Program-made: the position numbers and the translations under genes
Shown: positions 34,661 through 39,782 of the stretch, in pieces
How the letters are laid out: each line of letters opens with the position of its first letter
Position numbering within the stretch: the first letter of the stretch is position 1
DNA from: Puniceicoccales bacterium
GTDB lineage: Bacteria > Verrucomicrobiota > Verrucomicrobiia > Opitutales > LL51
Direction: 5' to 3'
NCBI GenBank assembly: GCA_031255715.1
Contig: JAIRRZ010000031.1
Location: 1-39,782, forward strand
DNA length: 39,782 nt
The notes under the pieces: generated by a model
Seen by the model: the letters and a program-made list of their open reading frames with translations, nothing else
What the model was told of the DNA's origin: nothing
Database searches by the model: none

Positions 34661-35158
34661 TTCGTTAGGAACAATACCGGAGTTTTGGGTTTTTGGTTTT
34701 TTTATGGCACTTTATTTTTACGAGAAAAATATTTCTCAAATATATTTGACAAATTAGATAATAAGTTCAAGACTGAAAAGTGTGGGGAGGGGTGAGGATC
34801 ACGTTTAAAATGCGACCGCTTTTGATCCGTTCCTAAAAATGATCATCCATTCTTTTCCAATTAAACCGATGTGGGGGTTATTCATATGTCATTTGGAATA
34901 ATCAACAAGATCAACGATCAATCCATTTTAAAGAAGCAGCATTAATCAACCCACGCTTTAGCTATTTTTCAGAAATTGCTGTTCTCTTTTGAATTTCATT
35001 GTCTTCGATTAAACCTGTGAAGAATGCGCAAAAATTTTGGATCTAGAACTTTGCAGTGCTTTACTAGTCTCCATAAGTTGACTCATTCGGTCGAATCTTG
35101 AATCTCTCTGTACTTTCACAGCTAGAATATAATTTTATAAATAAATTTTGCAATATTA
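34661..35158. other. Gene-free stretch between tRNA-Lys and ogt
   Basis: About 500 bases with no frame of coding character on either strand. A T-rich run follows the tRNA (about 34681-34702) but lacks a convincing stem. No duplicate of the tRNA 3' end is seen, so there is no sign of an integrated element. It could be decayed coding sequence, but I recognise no remnant. Confidence 0.5.
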
Positions 35159-35662
35159 TTAAAGATAATTTTGCGGATCACTACGTATTTTATGATTTTT
35201 TTCCAATGTAAGCAATTTTTGCTTTAGATCCAAACCACCTCCGTAGCCAACGAGATCTCCCGAAGTACCGATGACGCGATGACAGGGGACGATGATCGGA
35301 ATTGGATTGTTGTGATTGGCCATGCCGATGGCGCGGGCACCATTAGGAATTCCGCTTTGTTGAGCAATTTCCTTGTATGAACGCGTTTCGCCATAGGGAA
35401 TTTTCACGAGCTGTTCCCAAGTTTTTTTCTGAAAAGGTGTACCTCGCAATGCCATTTGAATGGCAAAATTTTTTCTTTCGCCGCATAAATATTCTTGGAT
35501 TTGGATAAAAATATTTTCCATTTCCCTTGTTTCTCGCTCGATGAACTTATCATTTCTCAGCGAACTAAAGCGATATTCATAAAGAATATTTGTTAAAAAA
35601 TCTTCTTCCATTGCTACGGCAATTTTACCAATTTCGGTTTTATAAAAATAAATATTTTTCAT
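35159..35662 (-). CDS. ogt: Methylated-DNA-protein-cysteine methyltransferase
   Basis: This suicide repair enzyme transfers alkyl groups from O6-alkylguanine or O4-alkylthymine to its own cysteine. The active-site motif is intact, IIVPCHRVIGTSGDLVGYGGG, with acceptor C127. The helix-turn-helix region shows TPFQKKTWEQLVKIPYGETRSYKEIA and the arginine finger in NGARAIGMANHNNPIP. The 167-residue length fits Ogt or the Ada C-terminal module. I chose the ATG at 35662 because MKNIYFYKTEIGKIAVA is the usual opening strand; a GTG at 35698 would add 12 residues. Neither has a clear Shine-Dalgarno site. The gene is divergent from the AlkD-like gene, leaving about 50 bases for both promoters. Confidence 0.94.
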   Translation of the reverse strand: MKNIYFYKTEIGKIAVAMEEDFLTNILYEYRFSSLRNDKFIERETREMENIFIQIQEYLCGERKNFAIQMALRGTPFQKKTWEQLVKIPYGETRSYKEIAQQSGIPNGARAIGMANHNNPIPIIVPCHRVIGTSGDLVGYGGGLDLKQKLLTLEKNHKIRSDPQNYL

Positions 35663-35712
35663 TGTATAATTAAAAAAAATGGTTTTATATAATACCACGA
35701 TATTTTATACAA

Positions 35713-36387
35713 TTGGAAATTAAAAAACAATTACATACCCTTATCGATTCGGATTATCGAAAATTTTCACAAAAATTAAATCCTGATGGGAAAAATATTT
35801 TAGGTATTCGGTTGCCTGATTTGCGAAAAATGGCCAAACAAATCGTAAAATCCGATTGGAAAAATTATCTTAACGCGGCTACGGATGATTCCTTTGAAGA
35901 AATTTTACTCCAGGGACTTGTTATTGGATACATTCGCATTCCCATCGCAGAACGCTTATTGTTAATCAAAAATTTTGTTTTAAAAATCGATAATTGGGGA
36001 ATTTGCGATACCTTTTGCGGGGCAATAAAAATTAGGTCCGAAGACAGAGCTATTGTTTGGGATTTTTTACAATCATTTTTTCAAGATGAACGACCATTTT
36101 TTAAGCGTTTTGCTGTCGTTATGCTTTTTAAGTTCATCGATGGAGAATATATTGCTGATATTTTTACGATTATTTCAAGGGTTAATTCCGATAATCGCTA
36201 CGTTAAACTTGCCGTTGCTTGGTTGATTGGAGAGTGCTGTGTTCATTTTCCCGAGAAAACAATTAAATTTTTAGCGTCTAAGATACTGGATCCTCGGATA
36301 CAAAATATCGCCATTCAAAAAATTACGGAATCCTTTCGCGTTGATGTTTGCATAAAAGTTAGTGCGAAGCAACATAAATGTAAATAA
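35713..36387 (+). CDS. DNA alkylation repair enzyme, AlkD-like HEAT-repeat glycosylase
   Basis: AlkD-family glycosylases remove positively charged alkylated bases such as 7-methylguanine and 3-methyladenine without flipping the base. The 224-residue protein shows the family pattern: ILGIRLPDLRKMAKQI near residue 30, EEILLQGLVIGY, the central DNWGICDTFCGAIK with the conserved Trp and Asp, FFKRFAVVMLFKF, then VKLAVAWLIGECCVHFPEKT and NIAIQKITESFRV near the end. The frame opens with TTG at 35713 and no good Shine-Dalgarno site; I see no better ATG upstream. It is divergent from ogt, which handles other alkyl lesions, and 85 bases before mutY. Confidence 0.88.
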   Translation: MEIKKQLHTLIDSDYRKFSQKLNPDGKNILGIRLPDLRKMAKQIVKSDWKNYLNAATDDSFEEILLQGLVIGYIRIPIAERLLLIKNFVLKIDNWGICDTFCGAIKIRSEDRAIVWDFLQSFFQDERPFFKRFAVVMLFKFIDGEYIADIFTIISRVNSDNRYVKLAVAWLIGECCVHFPEKTIKFLASKILDPRIQNIAIQKITESFRVDVCIKVSAKQHKCK

Positions 36388-36472
36388 AGTTCATTCGATT
36401 GTCGATCGAGGACTCAAGTGAATAGCAAAGAAAAGTCTTTATTTAATTACAATATTTATTGCCTAGTAATCC

Positions 36473-37537
36473 ATGGAACCTCCATTGAAAAGTATTGAGA
36501 AGCGGCAAATCGGCTATCTTCTCACGGATTGGTTTGTAAAAAATAAACGCATTTTGCCCTGGCGTACGAATCCATCAATTTACAATCGCCTTGTTTCCGA
36601 ATTCATGCTACAACAAACGCAAGTCGCTACGGTTATCCCCTATTTCAATCGCTGGATCGGACAATTTCCTTCCATTGAAGTGCTTGCCCAAGCTTCCGAA
36701 GAACAAGTTTTAAAAGCATGGGAAGGGCTTGGATACTATATGCGTGCCAAAAATTTACACAAAGTTGCAAAGGAAATGATCAAAAGATCGGTTAATTTAA
36801 ACACCACAGAACTTGATATTTATCCTAGAACACCGAAAGAATGGAAACAGCTACCGGGTATCGGTGATTATACGGCTCATGCGCTCGCTTCGATTGCCCA
36901 AAGTCAATGCGTTGCGGCGGTCGATGGCAATGTAGTTCGTGTGCTTTGTCGTATTAATGGCATTCAGCAATCCTTTGAAAGTAAAAATCAAGCCGTAAAA
37001 TATGTTAAAAACATTGCTCATTTTTATATTCCATTTGATAAAAGTGCAAGCTATAACGAAGCAATTATGGAATTCGGTGCACTCATTTGTAAACCTAAAA
37101 ATCCTGCCTGCGATCGCTGCCCTATCGTTCTTCATTGCTGTAGTTTTCAAAAAAAACTCAATTGCTTGCAAATTCCAAAATTTAAAAAAATAGTTTATGT
37201 AAAAAGAATAGTTCAACGTATTTTTATTTGCAAAGGACAAATTACCATTTTAAAGAAAACAAATACTAAGCGTTTACACGATATCTTTGAACTCCCATTG
37301 ATCGACGATATTGATAAAAAAATGTTTATCCAAGAAATCGCTAAGATTAGTCGTTCCATCGCCTATGAACGTATTGAAGAAATCATCTTTGAACCACAAT
37401 ACTTACCTGAGGATTTAAAAATTTTAACTCAAAATCGTCCCAGTTTGATCCTTTTGCCCATCTGTGAACTCAAAAATATTACCATTTCCGGCCCACATCG
37501 CAGATGGTTAGATAGGCAGTTGCTTGCGTATTTGTAA
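36473..37537 (+). CDS. mutY: A/G-specific adenine glycosylase MutY
   Basis: MutY removes adenine mispaired with 8-oxoguanine. All key elements of the catalytic domain are present in the 354-residue protein: PWRTNPSIYNRLVSEFMLQQTQV with catalytic Glu43, a helix-hairpin-helix LPGIGDYTAHALASIA (127-142), catalytic Asp151 in AVDGNVVRV, and the iron-sulfur cluster loop C206-x6-C213-x2-C216-x5-C222. Residues about 235-354 correspond to the C-terminal NUDIX-like 8-oxoguanine recognition domain, which is diverged (RLHDIFELPLID matches the usual WELP strand). The ATG at 36473 lacks a strong ribosome binding site. Downstream lies a GC-rich hairpin element that separates it from convergent nuoG. Confidence 0.95.
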   Translation: MEPPLKSIEKRQIGYLLTDWFVKNKRILPWRTNPSIYNRLVSEFMLQQTQVATVIPYFNRWIGQFPSIEVLAQASEEQVLKAWEGLGYYMRAKNLHKVAKEMIKRSVNLNTTELDIYPRTPKEWKQLPGIGDYTAHALASIAQSQCVAAVDGNVVRVLCRINGIQQSFESKNQAVKYVKNIAHFYIPFDKSASYNEAIMEFGALICKPKNPACDRCPIVLHCCSFQKKLNCLQIPKFKKIVYVKRIVQRIFICKGQITILKKTNTKRLHDIFELPLIDDIDKKMFIQEIAKISRSIAYERIEEIIFEPQYLPEDLKILTQNRPSLILLPICELKNITISGPHRRWLDRQLLAYL

Positions 37538-37552
37538 ATTAATTAAGAAAAA

Positions 37553-37607
37553 GACCGTGCGGTCAAGGAGTCCGGACTCCTTGCGGGGTATGGGGCAGCG
37601 CCCCATA
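37553..37607. repeat. Solitary fragment of the GC-rich hairpin repeat between mutY and nuoG
   Basis: Three consecutive perfect hairpins, GACCG/CGGTC, AAGGAGTCC/GGACTCCTT and TATGGGGC/GCCCCATA, fill the gap between the convergent mutY and nuoG genes. The second and third match the last two hairpins of the 275-bp unit near the right end of the window almost base for base. It may serve as a bidirectional transcription barrier, although no T-run follows. Confidence 0.85.
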
Positions 37608-37613
37608 TAAATA

Positions 37614-39206
37614 CTAAGCTACAAATGGAAAATTTTTAAAATAATTACTTTCAAGAAATACTCCCGTTGGCGGTACTTCGGAGAACTTCAAATTTTTAAA
37701 TTCAGGAAATGATTTTTCCATAAAATTCCAAATATTTTCAATAGATTTGAACTCAATTTGAGTTTTTCCTGTATAAATATTTTTAATCATAGCAAGCCAT
37801 TCCCAAAGAGCTCTCGCTTTGGTCTCACGAATAATTGCCCGATGGAAACGTTGGAGAAGAAAATTTTTGTTAATGAAGTGACCATCTTCTTCGAAAACAG
37901 TACAGATGGGCAAAACGATATGACTATTTTGTGTGGTTTCATTTTTATGGCTCGAGAAAGTAATTGAATTAATGGTCGCAAAACTTTCCTTAGAAAACCC
38001 TAACCCTAAAATGTCTTCATTAATAATGATAAGTGTCTGAATTTGATGATTGAAAATAAGTTCTTCAATCACAGAAAAATCTTCAATCGCATCTTTTTTA
38101 ATTACTTGAGTTACGAGTGCACTCCGAATATTTGTATTTTTATCACTTGAAATTAACCAGTTATCACCTTCCTGACAATGATTTTTTACAAAAATTTGTG
38201 CTCCTAAAACATCTGCTAATTGTCGCGTCAATAGCATACTTTCCAACGAAATACTGCCGTTACAGACTATGGCACAGCGATACTTAAATCCAATTTTACT
38301 TAGAAAAAAAAGTATTGTTTCCCGTTCTTCGGTCTTTTGACCATGAAGGGAGAGCGTATCCACTCGATTAAAATTATTATGATGATGCAAATCGCGGGCA
38401 ATGTCAGGAATTACATCGCCGATATGTGGATTTTTTCTCGGTTTAATATAAGCTATTTCTCCACCATGGACAAAAATTGTTATGTTATTTCCCGTGCTGC
38501 TTTCCGTCGAAATTCCATTAAATTTTTGTAATTTCCAGGATGGATGATGGCCTAAGGACATTCTGTCAATAATCGCATTGTAGGGACAAATTTCGATTAA
38601 ATTTAGAAGATATCCTTCCCTGTAGGCCACACCAGGATAGAGCTCTAAGCGCGGTTGACCATCGAAATTTAGCACACTATGTAAAAAATCTTCACCTAAT
38701 TCCTCCCGGCAATAGGTAGTACAAGCACCGCAGTTTGTGCATTTTTCACGATCCAGGCAAAAGCGTAGCGATAGGCAGGAAATAACTGCTTTCTTTTCCT
38801 TTCCATCTGCGATTGCTCGCGTGAAACCAAACTTTGTTTTGTTGTAAATTTTTTGCAATTCGCAATGGCCAAATTTTTCACAAAAATCGCAATCACATGG
38901 ATGGGAACGCAGTATTAATTTTCCAGCCATTTCCCGAATCATTGCAATGACTTTGGATTGAGTACGAATTTTTATTCCAACCTGCGGCGCAAGCATACAT
39001 GCGAGAACAGGTACCCATTGCTCCGGTATAGAATCGTCATACATTTCAACCGTACACAGCCCACAATGTCCCGGCGGCGTCAAATGCTCTAAGGAACACA
39101 TTTGCGGTACAGAAATGTTATTTTTGTTGCAAATTTCTAAAACTGTTAATTCATCGGTGTAATTAATTGCAATTTCATCAATAAAGATCAATTGCTCGCC
39201 ATCCAT
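37614..39206 (-). CDS. nuoG: NADH-quinone oxidoreductase subunit G (short form)
   Basis: NuoG is the iron-sulfur subunit of the peripheral arm of complex I. Numbered from the ATG at 39206, C37, C48, C51 and C70 bind the [2Fe-2S] cluster. H102, C106, C109 and C115 form the His-Cys3 site (HPCDCDFCEKFGHC). C156, C159, C162 and C207 form the next [4Fe-4S] site (CTNCGAC ... CPYNAI). The molybdopterin-oxidoreductase-like C-terminal part is present but shortened: 530 residues in all against about 680-900 in most bacteria. I prefer the ATG because it has AAGG just upstream and puts the first ferredoxin strand at the start; a GTG at 39230 would add eight residues. No other nuo gene is in the window, and the hairpin repeat lies directly upstream. 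Confidence 0.92.
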   Translation of the reverse strand: MDGEQLIFIDEIAINYTDELTVLEICNKNNISVPQMCSLEHLTPPGHCGLCTVEMYDDSIPEQWVPVLACMLAPQVGIKIRTQSKVIAMIREMAGKLILRSHPCDCDFCEKFGHCELQKIYNKTKFGFTRAIADGKEKKAVISCLSLRFCLDREKCTNCGACTTYCREELGEDFLHSVLNFDGQPRLELYPGVAYREGYLLNLIEICPYNAIIDRMSLGHHPSWKLQKFNGISTESSTGNNITIFVHGGEIAYIKPRKNPHIGDVIPDIARDLHHHNNFNRVDTLSLHGQKTEERETILFFLSKIGFKYRCAIVCNGSISLESMLLTRQLADVLGAQIFVKNHCQEGDNWLISSDKNTNIRSALVTQVIKKDAIEDFSVIEELIFNHQIQTLIIINEDILGLGFSKESFATINSITFSSHKNETTQNSHIVLPICTVFEEDGHFINKNFLLQRFHRAIIRETKARALWEWLAMIKNIYTGKTQIEFKSIENIWNFMEKSFPEFKNLKFSEVPPTGVFLESNYFKNFPFVA

Positions 39207-39258
39207 TGGCCTTAATTTAGTAAATTTCACCGTAACGTCAAGATTGATTGAATTTTTC

Positions 39259-39533
39259 CCTAAGGGCTGCGCGCCCTTAGAATCCCCGCCAGGGGATCCA
39301 TCCCCTGGACCGGGGTTGCGTCCGGCACCTCGGGCGGCGCCCGTGGTGCCGGACGACCGGGGGTCCTAGACCCCCGCCCGCGGCGACGCCGCGGGCGGGG
39401 TCTTTAATATTTTTAATTAAAGACCTGTGCGGCAGAACCATGCGAAGTTTTCGCATGGTTCGGCCGCGTACTGAGGTCAAGGAGTCCATGACTCCTTGCG
39501 GGGTATGGGGCAGCGCCCCATATTCAGCTCCTG
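39259..39533. repeat. GC-rich 275-bp hairpin-chain repeat, copy 1
   Basis: Eight stem-loops follow each other almost without spacer: TAAGGGC/GCCCTTA (39261-39279), CCAGGGGAT/ATCCCCTGG (39289-39308), GTCCGGCACC/GGTGCCGGAC enclosing CGGGC/GCCCG (39320-39354), GGGGGTC/GACCCCC (39359-39375), CCCGCCCGCGGC/GCCGCGGGCGGG (39373-39399), GTCTTTAAT/ATTAAAGAC (39400-39424), a 16-bp arm around GTT with one mismatch (39431-39465), AAGGAGTC/GACTCCTT (39479-39497) and TATGGGGC/GCCCCATA (39504-39522), the fourth and fifth overlapping. It is far richer in G+C than its surroundings. Frames running through it are not credible genes. Confidence 0.9.
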
Positions 39534-39782
39534 CCTAAGGGCTGCGCGCCCTGAGGGATCCCCGCCCGGGGATCCATCCCCTGGACCGGGGTTGCGTCCG
39601 GCCCCCCGGGCGGCGCCCGTGGTACCGGACGGCCGGGGGTCCGAGGCCCCCGCCCGCGGCTTCGCCGCGGGCGGGGTCTTTAATATTTTTAATTAAAGAC
39701 CTGTGCGGCCGAACCATGCGAAGTTTTCGCATGGTTTGGCCGAATACCGAGGTCAAGGAGTCCGGACTCCTTGCGGGGTATG
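39534..39782. repeat. GC-rich 275-bp hairpin-chain repeat, copy 2, cut by window end
   Basis: This is a direct tandem copy of the preceding unit at an exact 275-base offset with no insertions or deletions. Substitutions are scattered. Several keep pairing: the GGGGGTC stem gains a G-U pair, the long GC stem keeps its arms while its loop changes from GAC to TTC, and AAGGAGTCCGGACTCCTT becomes fully palindromic. Others break pairs, as in the GTCCGG stem. The array may continue beyond the window. Confidence 0.9.

Noticed and set aside
39277-39756. Frames of about 70 codons in the GC-rich repeat copies, similar to each other
   Set aside because: Their similarity follows from the duplicated hairpin DNA. 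They consist of Arg/Gly/Pro from GC-rich palindromes and have no ribosome binding sites.

Overview
The window looks like AT-rich chromosome from a Gram-negative, host-associated bacterium. It carries a non-flagellar type III secretion export gate protein (SctV), two NamZ/DUF1343-family peptidoglycan-hydrolase-like proteins, complex I subunit NuoG and the acetyl-CoA carboxylase subunit AccD. I suspect the PVC group (Verrucomicrobia or Chlamydiae-like), but nothing here proves it. Spacing between genes is tight, several genes are short for their families, and Shine-Dalgarno signals are mostly weak.

Layout. (1) Bases 1-25133, minus strand: one uninterrupted giant reading frame of at least 8377 codons that starts at 25133 and runs off the left edge. 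It has a Pro/Asn-rich N-terminus, long helical stretches, a block of about 20 helical repeats containing an almost pure Ala-Leu-Gln heptad array, a long beta/aromatic region with repeated Gly-x-Tyr-Tyr motifs, and a helical C-terminal part with one apparently globular island. (2) 25163-28870, minus strand: a compact cluster of a small TPR-like protein, sctV (overlapping it by ATGA) and an unrecognised 401-residue acidic protein, leading straight into the giant gene. The arrangement suggests that the giant protein belongs to the type III secretion system, as a substrate or structural partner. (3) 29023-30219: an unrecognised exported or membrane-anchored protein. (4) 30417-34660, plus strand: accD, two overlapping NamZ-family paralogues with eroded active-site motifs, and tRNA-Lys(CUU). 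(5) 35159-37537: a DNA-repair group of ogt, an AlkD-like glycosylase and mutY. (6) 37614-39206, minus strand: a short nuoG. (7) 39259-39782: two direct copies of a very GC-rich 275-bp unit made of eight consecutive hairpins, with a solitary fragment of the same unit between mutY and nuoG.

The most unusual items are the giant gene joined to a type III secretion cluster, its apparent growth by 21-bp (seven-residue) duplications, the GC-rich hairpin-chain repeat in an AT-rich genome, and an AccD that has lost three of its four zinc-ribbon cysteines. Functions of recognised genes rest on motifs read by eye. No database search was possible.
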